Of a stretch of 64,000 nucleotides of DNA, positions 8,261-16,143 are shown one piece after another. The notes beneath the pieces were generated by a model that did not search any database, had not been told where the DNA came from, and was given only the letters and a program-made list of their open reading frames with translations. This DNA comes from Pseudoalteromonas phenolica. Lineage in GTDB: Bacteria > Pseudomonadota > Gammaproteobacteria > Enterobacterales > Alteromonadaceae. Each line of letters opens with the position of its first letter. The first letter of the stretch is position 1. Made by a program: the position numbers and the translations under genes. The DNA is taken from positions 88,488 through 152,487 of the forward strand of contig NZ_PNEC01000003.1 of the NCBI RefSeq assembly GCF_005886345.1, read 5' to 3'.

Positions 8261-9760
8261 TTAGTTTACTGAAACTGTGAAAGCTTGAGAGTTAACAAAT
8301 TCAACCATGGCATCGATGTCTGGTTTAAGTAGTCTGTCTTCTTCAAGCTTGGCGACCTTAGTACGGATCAACGCGTGATTTTGTTCAATAATATCTGAAC
8401 ACGTATTTGGGCGTCTGAAATCAACGGCTTGCGCAGCATACATTAATTCGATAGCAAAGATCTTTTCTAGGTTACCAAGAATTTGGTTGAATTTACGGCC
8501 AGAAATACTACCCATAGATACATGGTCTTCTTGACCCATTGACGTTGGTACGCTGTCAGCAGATGGTGGGAAACACAGAGACTTGTTTTCAGTTACCAAT
8601 GCCGCTGTGGTGTACTGCGGGATCATCATGCCAGAGTTTAAGCCACCCGATGTCGTTAATAGACGCGGCAGACCGTGCAGGCCTTCAAGTAATAAGTAAC
8701 AACGACGGTCTGAAATATTACCCAGTTCAGCAGCTGCAATTGACGCGTAGTCAAGTACCATAGCCAAAGGCTGACCATGGAAGCTACCACCCGAGATGGC
8801 TTCTTCTTCACTGATAACGATTGGGTTGTCTGTAACAGAGTTCATTTCAGTCTCTGCTAATTCTTTTAAATGGTTGTACGCGTTACGTGATGCGCCGTGC
8901 ACCTGTGGAATACAACGTAAAGAGTACGGATCTTGTACGCGGTCACACTCTTCATGATCAGCCATGTTTTGTGAGTCTTTAAATAAGCGGCGCATACGTT
9001 TAGCCACTTCAATGTTGCCTTCAAACGCACGAATTGCGTGTAGTTCTTTTCTGAATGGTTGCTCACTACCTTGCATGCCTTCAATACTCATCGCACCTGC
9101 AATGTCTGCAAGGTCGAGTAAGTAACGCATTTTAGTTAGGCCAGTGATGGCATGTGACAGAATAAACTGAGTACCATTGATAAGTGCTAGACCTTCTTTG
9201 GCATGTAAGTCCATTGCTTCAAGGTTGTTGTCTGCCAGTACTTTTGCTGCTGGTTGAATTTCGTCTCCTACCCAAAATTCACCTTCACCAAGTAGTGGTA
9301 AGAATAAATGAGAAAGTGGCGCAAGATCACCTGAAGCACCAACAGAGCCTTGCTCAGGTACAACTGGGATAATATCAAGTTCAACGAACTTAAGCATGCG
9401 CTCAACCACTGCTAAGCGAATACCAGAGAAACCTTGGCTTAATGCATGTACTTTGGTGATAAGCATTAGCTTAGAGATTGACTTTGCAATTGGGTTACCT
9501 ACACCAACAGCGTGAGTGATAAGTAGGTTTTTTTGTAAAAGGTGCGTTTCTTCAGGTGTGATTTGAGTATCACATAAAGGACCAAAACCTGTGTTAATGC
9601 CATAAACTGCTTTATCAGAGGCAGCCATTTTGTCTACACGTTGGCGGCTAACATTGATTTTTTCAATCGCTTCGGCGGTTAGTTCTGCTTTTACACTGCC
9701 ATCAGCAATGCCATTCACAATATCAAGATTTAGACGATCAACACCATATCTAAACGTCAT
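8261..9760 (-). CDS. hutH: Histidine ammonia-lyase
   Basis: It deaminates L-histidine to trans-urocanate in the cytosol. The MIO electrophile forms from the triad Ala142-Ser143-Gly144 in 'GSVGASGDLAPLSH', which is intact. Other family landmarks are 'YGINTGFG' with the active-site Tyr near residue 53, 'NGTQF', and 'QDPYSLRCIPQVHGA'. The 499-residue length is typical. AGGAGA precedes ATG 9760. It is first gene of a two-gene hutH-hutU transcript, divergent from a LysR-type regulator with about 270 bp between them that must hold the promoters. Confidence 0.96.
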   Translation of the reverse strand: MTFRYGVDRLNLDIVNGIADGSVKAELTAEAIEKINVSRQRVDKMAASDKAVYGINTGFGPLCDTQITPEETHLLQKNLLITHAVGVGNPIAKSISKLMLITKVHALSQGFSGIRLAVVERMLKFVELDIIPVVPEQGSVGASGDLAPLSHLFLPLLGEGEFWVGDEIQPAAKVLADNNLEAMDLHAKEGLALINGTQFILSHAITGLTKMRYLLDLADIAGAMSIEGMQGSEQPFRKELHAIRAFEGNIEVAKRMRRLFKDSQNMADHEECDRVQDPYSLRCIPQVHGASRNAYNHLKELAETEMNSVTDNPIVISEEEAISGGSFHGQPLAMVLDYASIAAAELGNISDRRCYLLLEGLHGLPRLLTTSGGLNSGMMIPQYTTAALVTENKSLCFPPSADSVPTSMGQEDHVSMGSISGRKFNQILGNLEKIFAIELMYAAQAVDFRRPNTCSDIIEQNHALIRTKVAKLEEDRLLKPDIDAMVEFVNSQAFTVSVN

Positions 9761-9950
9761 CTTCTTTCTCCTACTTTACGAGTTGCGAGCGTGTTTTTTA
9801 ATGATTTTTTCAAACACTCAAGGTACTTATCGTACGATTATGGCAGGGATCTTAGCTTGCTATTTATGTTTTATAAATAAATAATAATCAATGCTTATTC
9901 CGAATTTATCAAACTAATAATAAATACAGTTTGAGCGCTTAAAATTCGTT

Positions 9951-9991
9951 CTGTTTTTCTGTTTATTAAGGGTTAAATTTAAACAAAACAG
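9951..9991. promoter_or_regulatory. Inverted repeat in the hutH/lysR divergent region
   Basis: CTGTTTT (9951-9957) and AAAACAG (9985-9991) face each other in the region between hutH and the LysR gene. This is a candidate operator only; the spacing is wide for a classical T-N11-A LysR site. Confidence 0.25.
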
Positions 9992-10029
9992 ATATTTGAA
10001 GAATAATGATTATTTAGTAGGAAATGTTG

Positions 10030-10926
10030 ATGCAAATACATGATGTTGATTTAAGGTTATTGCGAATTTTCGTTGCGATTGTCGAGTGTGGTGGGCTTTC
10101 AGCCGCTGAGTCTAGGCTAAATATTGGCCGCTCTACTATAAGTTCACATTTATCAGATTTAGAAGTTCGCTTAGGGCTCACACTCTGTAAACGTGGTCGT
10201 AGTGGGTTTGAGCTTACCGAGCCGGGTAGGGTGACATACCAAGCTTCTTTAGAACTTCTACAACAATGTGAAGCCTTTGCAAATATGATTGCTAGTTCAA
10301 AAGATGAATTGTCTGGACGAGTCAGTATTGCCGTCATAGATACGATGGTGAGTGATCCTCGTTGTGGTTTATCCCGCACAATCTCTGCATTACGTAAGAA
10401 GAGTAAAAGTATACAGTTTGATATTAATGTATGTGAAGCTAGAGAAGTTGAAACGTCAGTCATAAATGGCCGCTCAATCGTTGGTTTAGGGGTAAGTCGT
10501 CACCATATTCGTGGCCTCGATTATCACGCATTGCATAATGAAAATAATTTTTTATATTGTGGACAGGGTCATCCTTTATTTGATTGCGAAGAAAATAAAA
10601 TCAATAAGTTGCTGAAAGGCGCTGAGGTGATTTCATCCAATTATATGCGCGACAAAGAAGTTCGTAATGATGGGTTAAACTACCAAAATACAGCAACAGC
10701 GTATCACGATGAAGGTATCGTACATTTAATTTTATCTGGAGAGTTTATAGGTTACTTACCAGAGCATTATGCAAGTTATTGGTTAAATAAGGGGCAGCTT
10801 AAAGTGATAAAACCTGAAAAGTATGCCTATCAAATACCGGTCTCGTTGATTATATCAAAAAAGAATCAAACCAATCCATTGGCAAAAGCACTGATAGAAG
10901 AATTAAAACGCTCACATTTGAAATAG
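10030..10926 (+). CDS. LysR-family regulator, probable hut regulator
   Basis: The 298-residue protein has the LysR N-terminal winged helix ('DLRLLRIFVAIVECGGLSAA', 'STISSHLSDLEVRLGLTLC') and a substrate-binding domain of the periplasmic-protein type ('GRVSIAVIDTMVSDPR', C-terminal 'PVSLIISKKNQTNPLAKAL'). I chose the ATG at 10030 because AGGA (10019-10022) is seven bases away; ATG 10024 is only one base from it. It is transcribed divergently from hutHU, the classic arrangement for a LysR regulator and its target, so control of histidine use is inferred. Histidine or urocanate would be the expected ligand. Many proteobacteria use the GntR-type HutC instead. Confidence 0.85.
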   Translation: MQIHDVDLRLLRIFVAIVECGGLSAAESRLNIGRSTISSHLSDLEVRLGLTLCKRGRSGFELTEPGRVTYQASLELLQQCEAFANMIASSKDELSGRVSIAVIDTMVSDPRCGLSRTISALRKKSKSIQFDINVCEAREVETSVINGRSIVGLGVSRHHIRGLDYHALHNENNFLYCGQGHPLFDCEENKINKLLKGAEVISSNYMRDKEVRNDGLNYQNTATAYHDEGIVHLILSGEFIGYLPEHYASYWLNKGQLKVIKPEKYAYQIPVSLIISKKNQTNPLAKALIEELKRSHLK

Positions 10927-10996
10927 TCATAATGTAATTAAGCACATTCTAATAACCTGATTATACTTATTTAGACAATAACAATAGAGACCGTTA

Positions 10997-13033
10997 GTGA
11001 CTTTCATAAGTATTAAACACTCGTTTAAAGCAGCATTACATAGTCGACTTTTACTCTCTCTAAGAGAAGCTTTTATTGCGCTCATTCCTTATTTTGTGAG
11101 TAGTGCATTAGCTATTTTACTTCTCAATAGTGCAATAAAGCTCAATGTTGTGACGCCTTCTGATGATCTTTATAAAGTGGTACTAGATGGCGCTTCTCTT
11201 GTGCTCGTGCTATTTCCTGTGATTGTTGCTATTTCTATTGGCTTCTTTATCAGTAAAAATTATGGTCAAAGTGGCATAGTAGGGGCTATGCTGGCATTGC
11301 TATGCTTTTCTCTGCATGGGCAATATATATTATTTCATGGTGATGTTTTTCAATTAAACCCAACAGGCTCAACACCATATGCTGTTATTGTGCCCTGTTT
11401 AAGTAGCTTGATCTTAAAGTTTTTTGTAAAAGCACAACCGAATTTCGATAAATATTTTCATCATGTTAGTAATTTTTTGGGTGAAAAATTACTGATTATT
11501 TTGCCATTTACGCTGACATTCTTTAGTTTTTATTTTTTTATGCCATTTCTTAATGGTATCGGAAATAGTCTTGCTGCATTAATTACCCCAGATATTTCAA
11601 CAACCAGTATTGCAGCACTCACTTTTCAGAGAATGGTCATTACTCATGGCTTTTGGTTTTTCGGTATTCATGGTGATAATACTTTTAGCATGATGTTTGA
11701 TGCTGACTATTTACTTCAGCCAATCATTCAAAATTTACCTGCGAAAACGTTTTACGATACATTTGTTTTGATAGGTGGAACAGGTTGTTTTGCCGGGCTT
11801 ATTATTGCTGCGATGTTTTTAAAAACGGGCTCTCATGAAAAAAATATCGCAAAGTTATCAATTCCGCTAACCGCATTTAATTTTTGTGAAATTATTTTAT
11901 TTGCCTTACCTATTTTCTTAAATCCGATCATGTTGGTGCCGTTTATTTTGGCTCCAATGATCAACTTTTTTATATCATATTTTTTTATTGCCGAAGGTTA
12001 TGTTGTGGTGAGCAATGTGACAGTAAGTTGGATGACACCCACTTTAATCAATGGTTACTTAGTCTCTGATGGCTTCTCGGGGGTTGCATTACAACTCTTA
12101 TTATTACTGTTGAATGCATTACTGTACTTTCCTTTTCTAAGATGGCACAGCCAGCAAGTGAATTTTGATAAAGCAATAAGCAAATTAAGCGATCAACTTA
12201 ATATCTCTGAACAGCTAAGAAACAAAGGAGAGGCAGGTTTTATCGCACATCAACACGATATTGATGAATCAAATAAAGCGTTAAAAAAAGCATTAACTGA
12301 TATTAGCGAAGGGCAACTTAAACTGTTTTATCAACCTCAGGTTTGCCAATTAACGAATTCAATTTGTGGTTTTGAAGCACTACTTAGGCTAAAACAGAAG
12401 TCGGGTAAGCTTGTAGGGCCCTATTTCTTAGATACATTAGTTAAACATGATGAAACAGAAATAATAGATAACTGGGTTATAGAGCAAGCAAAGCGTGATT
12501 TGGAATATTTTAAACACAAAAATATAAAGCCTATAATTAGTATCAACGTGGATCCTAAAGTTATGAGCAATGACGAAGTGATTGCTTATATCTGTGAGTG
12601 CTTTAAGGGCTTTCCAAATCAACTTAAGATTGAAATAGTAGAATCCAGCTATTTGCTAGATAAAAATAAAGTCTTAAACAACATTGAGAAACTAAAAGCG
12701 TCAAATATCCAAACAGTCATAGATGACTTTGGGACAGGTTACTCTAGTCTGTCAATGCTTAGTGATTTACCTTTAGACTTTATTAAACTTGATAAATCTC
12801 TATTAGATAAAGCTGAAAAAGAGAAAGGTAAAGTTTTTTATCAGCATATTGTAGAGCTACTTCACAAAATGGATAAAACATTAGTTGCTGAGGGAGTAGA
12901 AAACGACATGCAACTGAAATTTGTAAATCAACTTGGTATTGCTGTAGTGCAAGGCTGGGTGTATCAAAAAGCAATTCCTAAACATGAAATAGCAGATTAT
13001 TTAAATAAGTTTAGAAATAAGATAGGTAGCTAA
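10997..13033 (+). CDS. PTS EIIC permease domain fused to EAL c-di-GMP phosphodiesterase
   Basis: Residues 1 to about 385 form a polytopic PTS EIIC domain of the lactose/cellobiose/chitobiose type. It starts with 'SLREAFIALIPYFVSSALAILL' and includes the family motif near 'HGFWFFGIHGDNTFSMM'. Residues from about 425 to the end form an EAL domain with the active-site set preserved: 'GFEALLRL' (about 457), 'ISINVDP', 'KIEIVESS', 'DDFGTGYSS' (about 576), 'DFIKLDKS', 'VAEGVEN' and 'VQGWVYQ'. It should hydrolyse c-di-GMP at the inner membrane, possibly in response to a sugar bound by the EIIC part. No EIIA, EIIB or HPr is nearby, so sensing rather than transport is inferred. Start is GTG 10997. Confidence 0.87.
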   Translation: MTFISIKHSFKAALHSRLLLSLREAFIALIPYFVSSALAILLLNSAIKLNVVTPSDDLYKVVLDGASLVLVLFPVIVAISIGFFISKNYGQSGIVGAMLALLCFSLHGQYILFHGDVFQLNPTGSTPYAVIVPCLSSLILKFFVKAQPNFDKYFHHVSNFLGEKLLIILPFTLTFFSFYFFMPFLNGIGNSLAALITPDISTTSIAALTFQRMVITHGFWFFGIHGDNTFSMMFDADYLLQPIIQNLPAKTFYDTFVLIGGTGCFAGLIIAAMFLKTGSHEKNIAKLSIPLTAFNFCEIILFALPIFLNPIMLVPFILAPMINFFISYFFIAEGYVVVSNVTVSWMTPTLINGYLVSDGFSGVALQLLLLLLNALLYFPFLRWHSQQVNFDKAISKLSDQLNISEQLRNKGEAGFIAHQHDIDESNKALKKALTDISEGQLKLFYQPQVCQLTNSICGFEALLRLKQKSGKLVGPYFLDTLVKHDETEIIDNWVIEQAKRDLEYFKHKNIKPIISINVDPKVMSNDEVIAYICECFKGFPNQLKIEIVESSYLLDKNKVLNNIEKLKASNIQTVIDDFGTGYSSLSMLSDLPLDFIKLDKSLLDKAEKEKGKVFYQHIVELLHKMDKTLVAEGVENDMQLKFVNQLGIAVVQGWVYQKAIPKHEIADYLNKFRNKIGS

Positions 13034-13060
13034 AATAATATCTGTGTAATCTGAGTATAA

Positions 13061-13092
13061 AAAAACGCGATAAGTAAACTTATCGCGTTTTT
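13061..13092. terminator. Bidirectional intrinsic terminator
   Basis: AAAAACGCGATAAG (13061-13074) and CTTATCGCGTTTTT (13079-13092) form a perfect 14-bp stem with loop TAAA and T-runs on both strands. It ends the EIIC-EAL gene and the converging acnB. Confidence 0.92.
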
Positions 13093-13112
13093 AATAAAAA
13101 TGCGTTTATAAA

Positions 13113-15929
13113 TTAAGCATCAACAACTTTTACTGGCACCGCTTGCTCAGAACCAAACTTAGTTGTTAGTTCTTCTTCAGCAGGAGTAAATGCTGTTAGG
13201 TCGATGCCCTCAACTGCCGCAGAATATTCTTCGATAGTTGGGAAGCGCCCTAGTACGGTTGAAAGCACTACTAGTGGTGTTGAACCAAGTAGAGATTCAC
13301 CTTTCTTCTCAGCTGTATCAGCTACAACACGGCCTTGGAAAAGACGCGTTGATGTTGCGATTACAGTGTCACCAGGTTCAGCTTTTTCTTGGTTACCCAT
13401 ACAAAGGTTACAACCAGGGCGTTCTAGATAAAGGATGTTTTCGTACTTAGTACGTGCAGCCGTTTTCGGTTGTTCATCGTCAAACTGGAAGCCAGCGTAC
13501 TTAGCTAGGATATCCCAATCGCCTTCAGCTTTAAGCTCATCAACGATGTTGTATGTTGGTGGAGCTACAACTAGCGGAGCTTTGAATTCGATAGAACCAT
13601 TTAGTTTTTCAAGGTTACGTAGCATCTGAGCGATGATTTGCATGTCACCTTTGTGAACCATACAAGAACCAACGAAACCTAGGTCTACAGGCTTGTCATT
13701 GTAGAATGAAACAGGGCGAATAACGTCGTGCGTGTAACGCTTAGATACGTCTTCGTTGTTTACATCTGGGTCAGCAATCATTGGCTCAACGATTTCGTCA
13801 AGGTCAACAACAACTTCAGCGTAGTACTTAGCGTTGTCATCTGGTGCTAGGGCTGGTTGCTCGCCAGATTGAACACCTGCAATACGCTCGTCAGCTAGGT
13901 CGATAAGGCCTTGTAGCGTCTTAGCTTCGTTTTCCATACCCTTGTTGATCATAATCTGGATACGGCTCTTAGCTAGCTCGATAGACTTAACAAGTGTTTC
14001 ATTGTTTGAAATACAGATAGACGCTTTCGCTTTCATTTCTGCAGTCCAGTCAGTGAATGTGAACGCTTGGTCAGCCATTAGTGTACCAATGTGAACTTCG
14101 ATGATACGACCTTGGAACACATTCTCACCGCCAAATTGCTTAAGCATTTGCGCTTGAGTTGCGTGAACAACGTCACGGAAGTCCATGTGCTTAGCCATAT
14201 TGCCTTTGAAAGTTACTTTCACAGACTCTGGAATTGGCATTGCAGACTCACCCGTTGCTAGTGCTAGTGCAACAGTACCTGAGTCAGCACCAAACGCCAC
14301 ACCTTTAGACATACGCGTGTGCGAGTCACCACCGATGATGATTGCACGGTCGTCAACAGTAATATCGTTAAGTACTTTGTGGATTACGTCAGTCATTGAG
14401 TGATAAACACCCTTAGGGTCACGTGCAGTGATAAGACCAAACTTGTTCATGAATGCCATTAGCTTAGGAATGTTTGCTTGCGCTTTTTTATCCCATACTG
14501 AAGCCGTGTGACAACCTGATTGGTATGCACCGTCAACAAGAGGTGAAATCGTTGAAGCAGCCATCGCTTCAAGTTCCTGACAAGTCATAGGACCTGTTGT
14601 ATCTTGAGAACCAACGATGTTTACTTTAACACGTACGTTAGAACCTGCGTGTAGTGGCGTTTCAGACTGAACACCTACTGCGTTACGGTTAAAGATTTTC
14701 TCAACAGCTGTTAGACCTTGGCCTTCATGTGAGATTTCTTTAGATGGTGCGTATACTGCAGGTGCTGCAACACCTAGTGTTTCAGCTGCTAGTGTTTGAA
14801 GTTTCTTACCGAATACAACCGCGTAAGAACCACCCGCTTTCATGAATTCAACTTTTTGTGGTGTGAACGCAGATGAGATGTCTGCTAGCTCTTCTTCGCC
14901 GTTGAATAGCTTTTTAGCTTTAGTATCGATAGTAAGCACAGTACCCGTTGCTACTGAGTATGCTTCTTCTAATACTGGGTCGCCGTTTTCATCAGTCACT
15001 GTGTTACCATCAGCGTCTACTTTCTTAACCCAGTTTTTAAGGTCAAGGCCGATACCACCGGTTACATCAACCGTAGTAAGGAAGATAGGTGCAATACCGT
15101 TAGTACCCGCAACAACAGGTGCAATGTTTATGAATGGAACATATGGGCTTGCTTGCTCACCTGCCCAAAGTGCTACGTTGTTCACACCAGACATACGTGA
15201 AGAACCTACACCCATGGTACCTTTCTCTGCGATAAGCATCACTTTCGCGTTAGGGTGCTTTTCTTTAAGAGCAACAATTTCTTGCTGTGCTTCAGGGGTG
15301 ATCATACATTGGCCGTGTAGTTCACGGTCAGCACGTGAGTGCGCTTGGTGACCAGGAGAAAGTAAATCTGTTGAGATATCACCTTCACCAGCAATGTAAG
15401 TTACAACTTCAATTTTTTCTGCAACGTCAGGCAACTTAGTGAAGAACTCAGCTTTTGCGTAGCTTTCTAAGATGTCTTTAGCAACGGCATTGCCAGCTTT
15501 GAATGCGTCTTGTAGACGAGTTGTATCTGCATCGTATAAGAAAACTTGTGTTTTAAGTACGTCAGCAGCTTTTGAGGCGGTTGCAGAATCTTCACCTAAA
15601 GCAAGGTCTAGTAGAGCAGCGATTGATGGACCACCTTTCATGTGTGAAAGAAGTTCAAATGCAAAATCAGCTGTGATTTCAGCTACAGACTCTTCACCAA
15701 GAATGATCTCTTTTAAAAATTGTGCCTTAACACCTGCTGCAGATGTAGTACCTGGCAATGTGTTGTAGATGAAGAAGTTTAAAGAATCTTCACGATGCTC
15801 ATTTGTTGTATCTTTAATTTGAGCAATGATTTCAGACAGAAGCTCTGCGTTGTCGATTGGTTTTGGGCTAAGTCCAAGTTCCGCTTTACGCGTTTGGATC
15901 TCTTCCATGTATTCTGTATACAAACTCAT
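13113..15929 (-). CDS. acnB: Aconitate hydratase B / 2-methylisocitrate dehydratase, long divergent form
   Basis: This TCA-cycle enzyme interconverts citrate and isocitrate through a [4Fe-4S] cluster; AcnB-type proteins also act on 2-methylisocitrate. The three cluster cysteines are visible in 'FVGSCM' and 'GCNLCMGNQ'. Other AcnB landmarks are 'VGSQDTTGPMT', 'GCHTASVW' and 'GGDSHTRMSKG'. With the ATG at 15929 the protein is 938 residues, longer than the roughly 865 of E. coli AcnB, with an extra segment after 'TAEMKAKASICISNNE'. An upstream start at 15971 would add 14 residues that lack family character; GAGAG lies before 15929. It is monocistronic. Sequence style differs from the enterobacterial enzyme, see findings. 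Confidence 0.93.
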   Translation of the reverse strand: MSLYTEYMEEIQTRKAELGLSPKPIDNAELLSEIIAQIKDTTNEHREDSLNFFIYNTLPGTTSAAGVKAQFLKEIILGEESVAEITADFAFELLSHMKGGPSIAALLDLALGEDSATASKAADVLKTQVFLYDADTTRLQDAFKAGNAVAKDILESYAKAEFFTKLPDVAEKIEVVTYIAGEGDISTDLLSPGHQAHSRADRELHGQCMITPEAQQEIVALKEKHPNAKVMLIAEKGTMGVGSSRMSGVNNVALWAGEQASPYVPFINIAPVVAGTNGIAPIFLTTVDVTGGIGLDLKNWVKKVDADGNTVTDENGDPVLEEAYSVATGTVLTIDTKAKKLFNGEEELADISSAFTPQKVEFMKAGGSYAVVFGKKLQTLAAETLGVAAPAVYAPSKEISHEGQGLTAVEKIFNRNAVGVQSETPLHAGSNVRVKVNIVGSQDTTGPMTCQELEAMAASTISPLVDGAYQSGCHTASVWDKKAQANIPKLMAFMNKFGLITARDPKGVYHSMTDVIHKVLNDITVDDRAIIIGGDSHTRMSKGVAFGADSGTVALALATGESAMPIPESVKVTFKGNMAKHMDFRDVVHATQAQMLKQFGGENVFQGRIIEVHIGTLMADQAFTFTDWTAEMKAKASICISNNETLVKSIELAKSRIQIMINKGMENEAKTLQGLIDLADERIAGVQSGEQPALAPDDNAKYYAEVVVDLDEIVEPMIADPDVNNEDVSKRYTHDVIRPVSFYNDKPVDLGFVGSCMVHKGDMQIIAQMLRNLEKLNGSIEFKAPLVVAPPTYNIVDELKAEGDWDILAKYAGFQFDDEQPKTAARTKYENILYLERPGCNLCMGNQEKAEPGDTVIATSTRLFQGRVVADTAEKKGESLLGSTPLVVLSTVLGRFPTIEEYSAAVEGIDLTAFTPAEEELTTKFGSEQAVPVKVVDA

Positions 15930-16143
15930 AGAAAACTCTCGGTGTTTTTTTACTTGATACGAAGTGAGCAACTTAGTGCTAAATTAAATTGCCCAACGAA
16001 AATGCTCATTAAAGCCGACTCATATTATAGCTGACTTTATGTATGATATTTTGAATCTATCAATTACTTGCATTGCGATTCTATCGCAAATACATAATAA
16101 TTTACATCAATACCAAAAATAGTTGCTATTAATATAATTGATG

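Noticed and set aside
10014..10463. Minus-strand frame opposite the LysR gene
   Set aside because: It lies entirely antisense to a clear LysR gene and its translation has no recognisable motif.
14842..15351. Long open frame on the plus strand opposite acnB
   Set aside because: It is a shadow of acnB codon use, with Ser/Pro/Val-rich low-complexity translation, no ribosome-binding site and no domain character.
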